Source: Desulfovibrio ferrophilus (GTDB lineage: Bacteria; Desulfobacterota; Desulfovibrionia; Desulfovibrionales; Desulfovibrionaceae). Taken from it: a DNA stretch of 64,000 bases. Both the position numbers and the translations under genes were made by a program. Shown piece after piece: positions 57,030 to 64,000 of this stretch; position 1 is the first letter of the stretch, and every line of letters starts with the position of its first letter. Location of the stretch: the NCBI RefSeq assembly GCF_003966735.1, contig NZ_AP017378.1, positions 3,306,905 to 3,370,904 of the forward strand, in the 5' to 3' direction. Below the pieces are notes generated by a model. It had not been told where the DNA came from. It saw only the letters and a program-made list of their open reading frames with translations, and made no database searches.

Positions 57030-59135
57030 TTATACGGCCTGAATGCCGCTTTTCAGATCAATCGCTTCGGGGCATTCCTCGTCGGGAAGGCCTTCCTTGG
57101 TCAGCGGCAATTCAATGATGAATAGGGTGCCCGGTCCGGGGGGACGGGTCCCCGTCTTGTCGTCGCCGGTTTCCAGATACTCTACGGGTGCGGGACTCGT
57201 CACGGAGATTTTACCCCCGTGGTCGGTGATAATACCAAAGGAGACGGAGAGCCCGAGTCCGGTGCCTTCACCCGCAGGCTTGGTGGTGAAGAACGGATCG
57301 AAGACACGGCCCATGTTGCCTTCCTTGATGCCGGAGCCAGTATCCGCCACGGTGACCAGCACCCGGCGGCGGTGGCTGCAGAGCTTGGTGCCCACCAGGA
57401 TATGTCCGTCCGAACCGATGGCGTCGAAGGCGTTGTTCAACAGGTTCATCCAGACCTGTTTCAATTTGTCTTCGTCGGCCACAATGGGGGGAACGTTGGG
57501 GTCCAGATCCGTGTCAACGGTGACTCGCTCCTGACGGAAGATGTGCTGCACAAGCTCTACCACATCCGTCAGCGACTTGTTGAGTTCCATGGATTCCATG
57601 GAACTTTCGATATTGCGCGAGAAGCCCAGCAGATCCGAGACGATCTTTCGGCAGACCTTGGTCTGGCGCTCGATGATTTTCAGGTCTTCACGCATTTGCT
57701 CGCCTTCGGGGACGTCTTCGATCAGTAACTGGGCATAGCCCAGAATGATCCCCAGAGGGGTGTTGATCTCATGAGCGACGCCACCGGCAAGCTTGCCGAG
57801 GTCTTGCATCTTCTGCGAGTGGATCAGGCGTTCCTGATATTGCTTGATGACCGAGATGTCGCGGGCGGTCAGCAACAGACCGATGATGGTTTCCCCGTCG
57901 TAAACCGGGACCTTGATGATGTGGAACCAGCGTCGGTTGCCCGTGCGTCCCACAAGAATCTGTTTGGACAGGGATTGGCCTGTGATCAGAATTTGTTGAT
58001 CTTCGTGGTAGTTGGTGTCGGCCTGTTCCTCGTTGAAGATATCGAAGTCCGTGATTCCGATGACGTCGGACTCATTTTTGTGGAAGTAGGTGCAGAACGC
58101 CTTGTTTACGGCGATATACTTCAGGTCCCGATCCTGGAGTGAGACAAGGTCGGGCGTTACGTCCAGAATGGTCTGCATCAGCGATTTCTGGCGCTCCAGG
58201 TCGCTTTTGGCGTGTTTCAGTTCATCGATGTAGGCATTCAAGGTCAGGGCCATGACATCGAAGGTCTCGGCAAGGCTCTGGATTTCATCGCCCACGTTTT
58301 CGCGATAGACCTTGCAAGTGCGGCAGGATTCGAATTTCTCGGGCAGATGCACATCCTGACACTCGGGGCACAGAGTACCAGCAAGATACCAGCAGCGGTG
58401 GCGGTCATCGTGGTACGCGGGGCAGCCTTTGTTGTAGCAGCGCATGACCTCCCAGCAGTTGCGACCCAAAGCTTTTGCCGTCTGCACATCGAGGTTGCCT
58501 CGTACGACCTCCTCGGCAGATTCGCGCAAGAGGTTGATGCTCTTGGCCACGCCTCGGGCAAAGATGGTGGACAGGACCATGGCGGCCAAGGTCACCGCAG
58601 CGGTGATACCGAAAATGGTGACCATGACCTCGCGCTTGGCGGTCTGGACCCGGACCTGGGAAATGCCCAAGCGTACTGTTCCGTATCGGTCTCCGCCAAT
58701 GATCACCGGGGCAGCGAAGTCGTAGATGCGGGCCTCGCCGGTATCCAGCAACTGGATGCGCACCCCTTTTTCAAAGGCTTCATTTGCGTCCTTGAGCTCC
58801 ACCGGGAAGCCTTTTTTGAAGGTGTGCGCCAGCACATCGCCCTGCCGGTCAAGCACGAAGGCGTAATTGATGTAATCCGAAAGCCCGGCCATCTGGTCCA
58901 CCAGGTTTTTCAGGCGCAGGGAGTCGCGGCCCAACATGGGGTCGATGGCGCGTAGGGCGAGATTGCGGGCCATGGAGGTGCCACGTTCGCGGTTTCCTTC
59001 CAGGATGGAATCAACACTGACACGCGTCACGCTGAGCGCTGTGATCAAGCCGAAGAAGATAACGATACAGGCAGTTCCAAGATTGATTTTATCTTGGAAT
59101 TTTAGCCTGTTCAAGAAGGGTATGGGCATATGCAT
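57030..59135 (-). CDS. Membrane histidine kinase with two-CW cysteine domain and PAS domain
   Basis: A 701-residue sensor kinase. Two membrane helices (about 18-38 and 170-192) flank a periplasmic sensing loop; a HAMP-like stretch follows, then a cysteine-rich insert (about 225-275: NCWEVMRC, CPAYH, RCWYLAGTLCPEC, CRTC) matching the two-CW motif, a PAS domain (about 318-435), a HisKA domain with phospho-acceptor His455 (GGVAHEINTPLG) and an HATPase_c domain (about 565-685: [32 protein letters not shown]). The insert may bind metal and sense redox. A PhnD-like lipoprotein gene lies three bases upstream. Confidence 0.93.
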   Translation of the reverse strand: MHMPIPFLNRLKFQDKINLGTACIVIFFGLITALSVTRVSVDSILEGNRERGTSMARNLALRAIDPMLGRDSLRLKNLVDQMAGLSDYINYAFVLDRQGDVLAHTFKKGFPVELKDANEAFEKGVRIQLLDTGEARIYDFAAPVIIGGDRYGTVRLGISQVRVQTAKREVMVTIFGITAAVTLAAMVLSTIFARGVAKSINLLRESAEEVVRGNLDVQTAKALGRNCWEVMRCYNKGCPAYHDDRHRCWYLAGTLCPECQDVHLPEKFESCRTCKVYRENVGDEIQSLAETFDVMALTLNAYIDELKHAKSDLERQKSLMQTILDVTPDLVSLQDRDLKYIAVNKAFCTYFHKNESDVIGITDFDIFNEEQADTNYHEDQQILITGQSLSKQILVGRTGNRRWFHIIKVPVYDGETIIGLLLTARDISVIKQYQERLIHSQKMQDLGKLAGGVAHEINTPLGIILGYAQLLIEDVPEGEQMREDLKIIERQTKVCRKIVSDLLGFSRNIESSMESMELNKSLTDVVELVQHIFRQERVTVDTDLDPNVPPIVADEDKLKQVWMNLLNNAFDAIGSDGHILVGTKLCSHRRRVLVTVADTGSGIKEGNMGRVFDPFFTTKPAGEGTGLGLSVSFGIITDHGGKISVTSPAPVEYLETGDDKTGTRPPGPGTLFIIELPLTKEGLPDEECPEAIDLKSGIQAV

Positions 59136-59138
59136 GGC

Positions 59139-60074
59139 CTATTTCCCCACGTCCAGACCAATGGAGGCCGCCAGCAGGCGCACTGGGTCAAAGTCCGAAT
59201 CCTGAGAGGGGATGATGGCCGTAAAGCCTGCATTCTCCAGAATAGGAAGGTGGCGGGGATTATCCTGGGACAGGGCGAGCATGGCGCTCTTGATCTTGCG
59301 AACGATTTCCTGATTCAGCCCTTTGCGGGCGGAATAGACCCAACCAGGATACCAGCGGGTTTCGGCCAGAACCCGAATTTGGGACAGGTCAACCTTGTCG
59401 GCCATCAGGGCCAGAGTTCCTTCGCGGATGGAGCCGACGTCGTACTGCCCGGATGCTACTCCCAGAACCACTTTTTCCTGCTTGCCGCCCGGGCCGGGGG
59501 CAAAGGCCACTTCGGCGAAATCCTTGCGCTGAATGCCATGCTCAATGAAGTGACCAAGAGGGAACAGAAATCCACCGGCGCTGGAAGGGTCAACGGCCAA
59601 CCAACGCTTGCCGCGCACATCTGCCAGGGTTCCGATGCTCTCGTTGCCCTGGCGCACGATAATCTGCCCGCGGAAGTTCTTGCCCGAATCCTCGACAATG
59701 CGGGCAAAGGCTTGTGCACCGCCACGGTGGGCCATCTTTACGTAGATGAAGGGGTTGGAAAAGGAGATATCGATCTGGCCCTGATCCACCATGTTCATGT
59801 GTTCGTCAAAGGTATCGGGAAAGACCTGGCGCATGGTCAGCCCCGTGGCTTCGGAAAGATATTCCACCAGCAGGTTGTGGCGTTGGTATGACAGGCTGTG
59901 CGAATATTGCGGCAGGTAGGCGTAGGTGACCTCCACCTGCCGGGGCCGGAAGGTGATTTCCTCGCGCTTGGTAAGATCGATTCGCTTGACTGGCTCGGGA
60001 TCCTCGCAGCCTGCCAGGGGCAGGGCCAGTGCTATAAGGGTTAGCAGTAGCAGGATTCGAACTGTGAATCTCAT
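59139..60074 (-). CDS. PhnD-like phosphate/phosphonate-type substrate-binding lipoprotein
   Basis: A 311-residue lipoprotein: a signal peptide ending in LAGC (Cys23). The mature domain is of the PhnD/SBP_bac type (VTYAYLPQYSHSLSYQRHNLLVEYLSEATG, FVD-type loops DISFSNPFIYVKMAHRGGAQAFARI, VDPSSAGGFLFPLGHFIEHGI, ASGQYDVGSIREGTL). No transport permease or ATPase is adjacent; instead it is three bases upstream of a sensor kinase. It therefore probably serves as the kinase's ligand-sensing component. The ligand is unknown. Confidence 0.85.
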   Translation of the reverse strand: MRFTVRILLLLTLIALALPLAGCEDPEPVKRIDLTKREEITFRPRQVEVTYAYLPQYSHSLSYQRHNLLVEYLSEATGLTMRQVFPDTFDEHMNMVDQGQIDISFSNPFIYVKMAHRGGAQAFARIVEDSGKNFRGQIIVRQGNESIGTLADVRGKRWLAVDPSSAGGFLFPLGHFIEHGIQRKDFAEVAFAPGPGGKQEKVVLGVASGQYDVGSIREGTLALMADKVDLSQIRVLAETRWYPGWVYSARKGLNQEIVRKIKSAMLALSQDNPRHLPILENAGFTAIIPSQDSDFDPVRLLAASIGLDVGK

Positions 60075-60166
60075 CTTCGCCTCTTGTTGTGGTCAAGGTG
60101 TGATAATGTAAAATTTGTAGCGTAATATTATGATAAAGGACAGCAATCACCATTGCTTCGGATGCG

Positions 60167-60184
60167 CTGTGACAAATTTCACGA
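60167..60184. promoter_or_regulatory. CRP/FNR- or Rex-type palindrome upstream of the lipoprotein/kinase operon
   Basis: CTGTGACAAATTTCACGA contains TGTGA-N6-TCACG, a CRP/FNR-type pattern, and fits the Rex consensus at 11 of 14 fixed positions. It is about 95 bases upstream of the lipoprotein start and close to the end of the PAS-kinase gene. Confidence 0.45.
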
Positions 60185-60215
60185 GGGCTGCATGCTCTGG
60201 GGAATATGGTCGGTT

Positions 60216-61835
60216 TTAGTCGATGGGCAGGCTGATGGTGAAGCGTGTACCTTGCCCTGGTGCGGAGTGTACCACAAATTCACCGCCGTGATTCTGGGTG
60301 ATGATATAGTAGGAGACTGAAAGGCCCAAGCCAGTACCAACTCCGGGCTCCTTGGTAGTGAAGAATGGTTCGAAGATATGCTTGCGGGTTTCTTCGTCCA
60401 TGCCTGGGCCGTTATCCTCGATTTCAATCACGGCAGAATCGCCCGAAAGGGAGGTGCCCAGGCGGATGGTTCTGCCTTCCGCTGGTTCGTCAGTTCCGTT
60501 GTAGGCATGGGCGGCGTTGGTCAGCAGGTTCAGGAGGACTTGTTCAATCTCGGTGGCCGAGCAGCGCAGCGGGGGTAATTGTTGGCTGTAGTCACGAATG
60601 ATCGTGATTTTTCTGAAATCATACTTCTTTTTGAGGTTGTAGTCGCTGGATGCCAGCTCCAGGGCGTGGTCAAGGATGGCATTCAGGTCATTGGGAGCCA
60701 TTTGAGAGTCGCTTTTGCGGCTGAAATTCAGCATGTTGGTGACGATGCGTGCCGCTCGGGCGCCTGAGTTGGTGATGCCGTCAAGCATCTTGGGGATGCT
60801 GCGTTCCTGCATGTAGGCCCTGATCGTCTCCAGGCTGCATTGATGGCGATCGGCTGCTTCCTGATTGGCGGGGATATCCTCAAGCAGACGGCGCCGAATG
60901 TTCTGTGCTCCCTGCAGGATGCCGCCCAGCGGGTTATTAATCTCGTGGGCCATGCCCGCAGCAAGTCCACCGACAGACATCATCTTTTCACTCTGGATCA
61001 TGAGTTCTTCCATGTGCACGCGCTTTGTGATGTCGTCGATGCGGATCACAGCACCTCCATCCTTCCCGATATCCAGCGGGAAGACGGTGATGTCTTCATA
61101 TACAAGGTGCCCTTGTCGGTGGTGGAGAACCCGTGAAAGAATCTGCGGTGACTGCTCCTTAACGGCGCGGTGGACATGCATGATCAGATTTGCCAGCCGG
61201 GGGTATACTTCTGCAAGGGGGCGCTTGAGGGCCAACGTCGAGTCGATGCCCGTGAGTTGTTCCGCCTGGCGATTCCATTGGGAGATGGTCCCGTTCATAT
61301 CCACACCGATCAGAGTAGAAGGCATGGACTCTACGATGCCTTTTAACAGGACTTGCAGGCGTTGAAGTTCGAGCTCGGCCTGGACCCGTTGGGTGATATC
61401 ACGCGCGACGATGACAATATAGGGGGCATCGTTGACTACATGGCTGGTCACACTCATTTCCAATACAAGACCATCTTTCGTGGCCTGGATGGTTTCCCCG
61501 GAGTCGGCATCCAAGTTTTTTTCCAGATCGGCTGCAACCTGATGGCCAAAGACATCGGACACTGAGGCGCAAAGCATTTCGTCTTTGCTCAGCCGCATGA
61601 GTGTTGTGGCTGCGTCATTGGCGTATTCGATGCTGTGTGGATCGACCCGTACCAGAAAAATGGAGTCGGCAGCCCTATCCATCAGGAATTGGAATGTCTC
61701 CAGCTCAGTGATTTTTTTCTTGAGCTGCGGGTAGTAGCTTTTGCGGATGGAGCGATCACCCAGGCCGATCAGGCGCGTCAGCGCGTCGTTGGCAGGGAGG
61801 GTGTCCGGAGGAGAGGGCTTAGAGGGCTTGCTCAT
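60216..61835 (-). CDS. Cytoplasmic PAS-domain histidine kinase
   Basis: A 539-residue soluble kinase. Two PAS domains (about 46-150 and 160-270) precede a HisKA domain with His297 ([18 protein letters not shown]) and HATPase_c (about 420-535: [36 protein letters not shown]). I see no membrane helix, so it senses an internal signal, perhaps redox or a small molecule. Its ATG lies 17 bases before the end of the alcohol dehydrogenase gene, overlapping it, so the two are coupled. No response regulator adjoins it directly; the regulator at 56660 is a possible partner. Confidence 0.92.
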   Translation of the reverse strand: MSKPSKPSPPDTLPANDALTRLIGLGDRSIRKSYYPQLKKKITELETFQFLMDRAADSIFLVRVDPHSIEYANDAATTLMRLSKDEMLCASVSDVFGHQVAADLEKNLDADSGETIQATKDGLVLEMSVTSHVVNDAPYIVIVARDITQRVQAELELQRLQVLLKGIVESMPSTLIGVDMNGTISQWNRQAEQLTGIDSTLALKRPLAEVYPRLANLIMHVHRAVKEQSPQILSRVLHHRQGHLVYEDITVFPLDIGKDGGAVIRIDDITKRVHMEELMIQSEKMMSVGGLAAGMAHEINNPLGGILQGAQNIRRRLLEDIPANQEAADRHQCSLETIRAYMQERSIPKMLDGITNSGARAARIVTNMLNFSRKSDSQMAPNDLNAILDHALELASSDYNLKKKYDFRKITIIRDYSQQLPPLRCSATEIEQVLLNLLTNAAHAYNGTDEPAEGRTIRLGTSLSGDSAVIEIEDNGPGMDEETRKHIFEPFFTTKEPGVGTGLGLSVSYYIITQNHGGEFVVHSAPGQGTRFTISLPID

Positions 61836-62997
61836 AAATGGCTTCGACCTCTGCCTGGGTGAAAGGTTTGGGGTTGGTCAGCATGCAGGCATCCTTGAGG
61901 GCCAGGCTGGCCAGCCGAGGGATATCGGTTCTGGTCATGCCCATGGGGCTGAGCCCGCTTGGGATGCCGGCCTGTTTTCCGAATCCCATGAGTTCCTCAA
62001 CCAAGCGGTCACGGATCTCATTCGCTGGAGCGGCCAAGGCTTCTCCCGGGGACAGTCCATGGACAAAAACGCCAGCAATAGTTCTGTAACGAGCCTCGGC
62101 GGCATTGAAATTGGCTCGGACCACGTGAGGCAACAAGGAGGCATTGCAATCACCATGAGGGCTGTCCAGCAGTCCTCCCATGGCGTGAGCCATGGCATGG
62201 ACCGCTCCGAGAATGGCATTGGAAAAGGCGAATCCGGCGTGCATGGAGGCCAGCATCATTTTGTCACGGGCGGCAATGTCATTGGGCGACGCGATGGCAT
62301 CCAGCAGGTGAGCCCGGACCAGACGAATGGCACTCAGGGCGAAGACGTCGGTGGTTTCGGAGTTGACCAGCGAGACATAGGCCTCAAAGGCGTGAGTCAG
62401 GGCATCCAGCCCTGTGGCAGCTGTCAGCGTGGGACTCATTGTGGTGGTGCAGATCGGGTCCACCAGGGCCGTGTCCGGCACGGTGGATTTGCTGACAATG
62501 GCGATTTTCACTTTGCGGGAGGTATCGTTGATGATGGCGAATTGCGAGACGTCGGCTGAGGAGCCGGCCGTCGTGGGGATACAGATTAGTGGAGGAGCGG
62601 GGATTTCAACCTGATCCACCCCTTCGAACTCCAGAATGTCCTGACCGTTGGTCGCCATGATGCCGATACCTTTGGCGCAGTCCATAGGGCTTCCCCCGCC
62701 AACGGCCACGATGCCGTCACATCCGTGGGACATGAAGACATCGACACCGCTACGCACCTCCGTGTCTCTGGGATTGGGAGACACCTCGCTGAATACGGTG
62801 GTTTCAATACCGTTATCAATCAGACTGTTGACTACCAGTTCGGTCCAGCCCGCCTCCAGAACTCCGGGGTCGGTGACCACGAGGCAGTGTGTCAGCCCGA
62901 GATTGTGGGCGTATTGTCCGGACACCGAGGCTGACCCCTGCCCGTAGATGACTTCGGGAGCGATGAATTTTCGTAATTTTGTGATGTCCGCAGGCAT
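61819..62997 (-). CDS. Iron-containing alcohol dehydrogenase
   Basis: A 392-residue group III dehydrogenase. The N-terminal Rossmann-like part has VVTDPGVLEAG and the NAD-binding GGGSPMDCAKG. The C-terminal part carries the metal-site residues: Asp and His in TGLDALTHAFEAYVS, and the two His in AHAMGGLLDSPHGDCNA. Members oxidise alcohols such as ethanol or butanol, or reduce aldehydes, with NAD(H). Ethanol is a common electron donor in these organisms, which fits. It is the first gene of a unit with a PAS-kinase, which it overlaps. Confidence 0.94.
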   Translation of the reverse strand: MPADITKLRKFIAPEVIYGQGSASVSGQYAHNLGLTHCLVVTDPGVLEAGWTELVVNSLIDNGIETTVFSEVSPNPRDTEVRSGVDVFMSHGCDGIVAVGGGSPMDCAKGIGIMATNGQDILEFEGVDQVEIPAPPLICIPTTAGSSADVSQFAIINDTSRKVKIAIVSKSTVPDTALVDPICTTTMSPTLTAATGLDALTHAFEAYVSLVNSETTDVFALSAIRLVRAHLLDAIASPNDIAARDKMMLASMHAGFAFSNAILGAVHAMAHAMGGLLDSPHGDCNASLLPHVVRANFNAAEARYRTIAGVFVHGLSPGEALAAPANEIRDRLVEELMGFGKQAGIPSGLSPMGMTRTDIPRLASLALKDACMLTNPKPFTQAEVEAIYEQAL

Positions 62998-63191
62998 GTC
63001 ATCTCCAATGCTTGGCTGTACGGTAACGACCGAACATGAACCCAGAATATTGATAATATCATTTTAAGAGGCTCACGCCTAGAGGTTGGAGTCTAGGCAT
63101 CTTCAATGTTCGTGGAGGGGAGTGCGTGAGCTCGTTCAGGGATTGCTAATGCTTATGTTGGGGCCCATCGAAAAAAAATGAGGGCCGGGTG
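62998..63191. other. Gap between alcohol dehydrogenase and groES promoters
   Basis: The alcohol dehydrogenase promoter must lie here on the minus strand, but no clear -35/-10 pair is seen. No gene or repeat is visible. It is the first part of a 356-base intergenic region. Confidence 0.4.
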
Positions 63192-63219
63192 TTGACATCT
63201 AGAGCAGCGGTTATATCAC
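63192..63219 (+). promoter_or_regulatory. Upstream groES promoter candidate
   Basis: TTGACA (63192-63197), 16-base spacer and TATCAC (63214-63219). Its TTGACATC plus AGAGC sequence is nearly repeated at the second candidate 61 bases downstream. Confidence 0.45.
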
Positions 63220-63252
63220 TTTGCGACGCCGCTCGTTCGGCTCGGATGTGAA

Positions 63253-63281
63253 TTGACATCAGAGCTTCGGGCGGCTACCTC
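63253..63281 (+). promoter_or_regulatory. Proximal groES promoter candidate
   Basis: TTGACA (63253-63258), 17-base spacer and TACCTC (63276-63281). It predicts a start at the edge of the CIRCE element, the usual arrangement for HrcA control. Confidence 0.5.
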
Positions 63282-63288
63282 GTGAGCG

Positions 63289-63315
63289 CTGGCACTCGCC
63301 AACGCAGAGCGCTAA
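63289..63315. promoter_or_regulatory. CIRCE element (HrcA operator) of groESL
   Basis: CTGGCACTC (63289-63297), nine bases, GAGCGCTAA (63307-63315). Compared with the TTAGCACTC-N9-GAGTGCTAA consensus, the right arm matches 8 of 9 and the left 7 of 9. The spacing is exact and the position, 38 bases before groES, is as expected. Confidence 0.8.
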
Positions 63316-63353
63316 CAACGAGACCCAAAATTACAGCTATCGGAGGATAAGCC

Positions 63354-63644
63354 ATGAAACTGAAACCGTTGAACGATCGTGTGCTGGTTAAGCGCCTGGA
63401 GGGTGAAGAAGTCACCTCCGGCGGTATCATCATTCCTGACACTGCCAAGGAAAAGCCCATGAAGGGTGAGATCGTGGCCGCTGGCCCCGGCAAGACCGAC
63501 GATTCCGGCAAGGCCATCAAGATGACCGTCAAAGCCGGTGATCTGGTGCTCTTCAACAAGTACGCCGGTACCGAGATCAAGATCGAAGGCACCGAGCACC
63601 TCGTCATGCGCGAGGACGACATCCTGGCTATCATCGAAGGTTAA
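63354..63644 (+). CDS. groES: co-chaperonin GroES
   Basis: A 96-residue Gro[21 protein letters not shown] at the start, the mobile-loop segment [18 protein letters not shown] and the C-terminal [15 protein letters not shown]. GroES caps the GroEL ring during ATP-driven folding. GGAGG lies seven bases before the ATG. It is under a CIRCE element, so HrcA should repress it, and groEL follows after 25 bases. Confidence 0.98.
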   Translation: MKLKPLNDRVLVKRLEGEEVTSGGIIIPDTAKEKPMKGEIVAAGPGKTDDSGKAIKMTVKAGDLVLFNKYAGTEIKIEGTEHLVMREDDILAIIEG

Positions 63645-63657
63645 TCTCATTTTTTAA

Positions 63658-64000
<343 letters not shown>

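Overview
The window looks like a chromosomal segment of a sulfate-reducing deltaproteobacterium of the Desulfovibrio group (Desulfovibrionales). The strongest evidence is a complete dsrA-dsrB-dsrD cluster with every expected cysteine ligand, followed by a CbiA/DsrN-type amidotransferase. A ferredoxin with an Asp-substituted cluster motif, as in D. africanus ferredoxin III, a groES operon with a CIRCE element, and several small families I associate only with Desulfovibrio agree with this. The DNA is fairly GC-rich. I see no rRNA, tRNA, insertion sequence, prophage or CRISPR array.

Layout. 1-1.1 kb: the end of a TRAP permease and a VanX-like dipeptidase. 1.2-6.4 kb (minus): AzlCD amino-acid exporter, purU, a flavin-type split-barrel protein, a pair of glycosyltransferases and cobT. 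6.6-9.3 kb (plus): a proteostasis cluster of Hsp20, HtpX and an HtrA protease. 9.5-13.5 kb (plus): a 7Fe-type ferredoxin, then a five-gene run of mostly unknown function (cysteine cluster, unknown, TPR, HEAT-like, small protein) and another small Desulfovibrio-type gene. 13.5-19.1 kb: the dsr region, with a promoter and a near-perfect Rex-type operator upstream of dsrA, then dsrABD, dsrN/cbiA and a metallophosphoesterase. 19.1-26.2 kb: a Ser/Thr kinase between palindromic repeats, an SLC13 transporter, a cysteine-cluster protein, an AI-2E-type permease and a BPL_N protein.

26.3-36.8 kb is mostly housekeeping: valS, a cobA-hemD fusion, purN, an AMMECR1 protein, an HU protein, trmJ, ychF and aroC. 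36.9-44.7 kb is an export region: an RND pump with its adaptor and TetR regulator, an orphan MacB-type permease and a MATE pump. 45.7-53.0 kb is a probable metal-uptake locus: a TonB-dependent receptor, two methyltransferases, a ZnuABC-type importer and a divergent TonB-like protein. 53.1-63.0 kb (minus) is a signalling locus: an iron alcohol dehydrogenase, a PAS histidine kinase, a PhnD-like lipoprotein, a two-CW histidine kinase, a response regulator, a PEP-synthase-like protein and a dual-specificity phosphatase fused to a cysteine-cluster domain. The window ends with groES and the start of groEL.

The tetrapyrrole genes (cobT, cobA-hemD, dsrN) fit the siroheme and corrinoid needs of the organism. 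The two loci most likely to hold undescribed biology are the TonB/ABC/methyltransferase cluster (45.7-53.0 kb) and the phosphatase/PEP-synthase-like/two-component cluster (53.1-60.1 kb). A family of imperfect-palindrome repeats scattered through intergenic DNA between 19 and 35 kb is a third unexplained feature. All functional calls come from motif reading alone; no database search was run.
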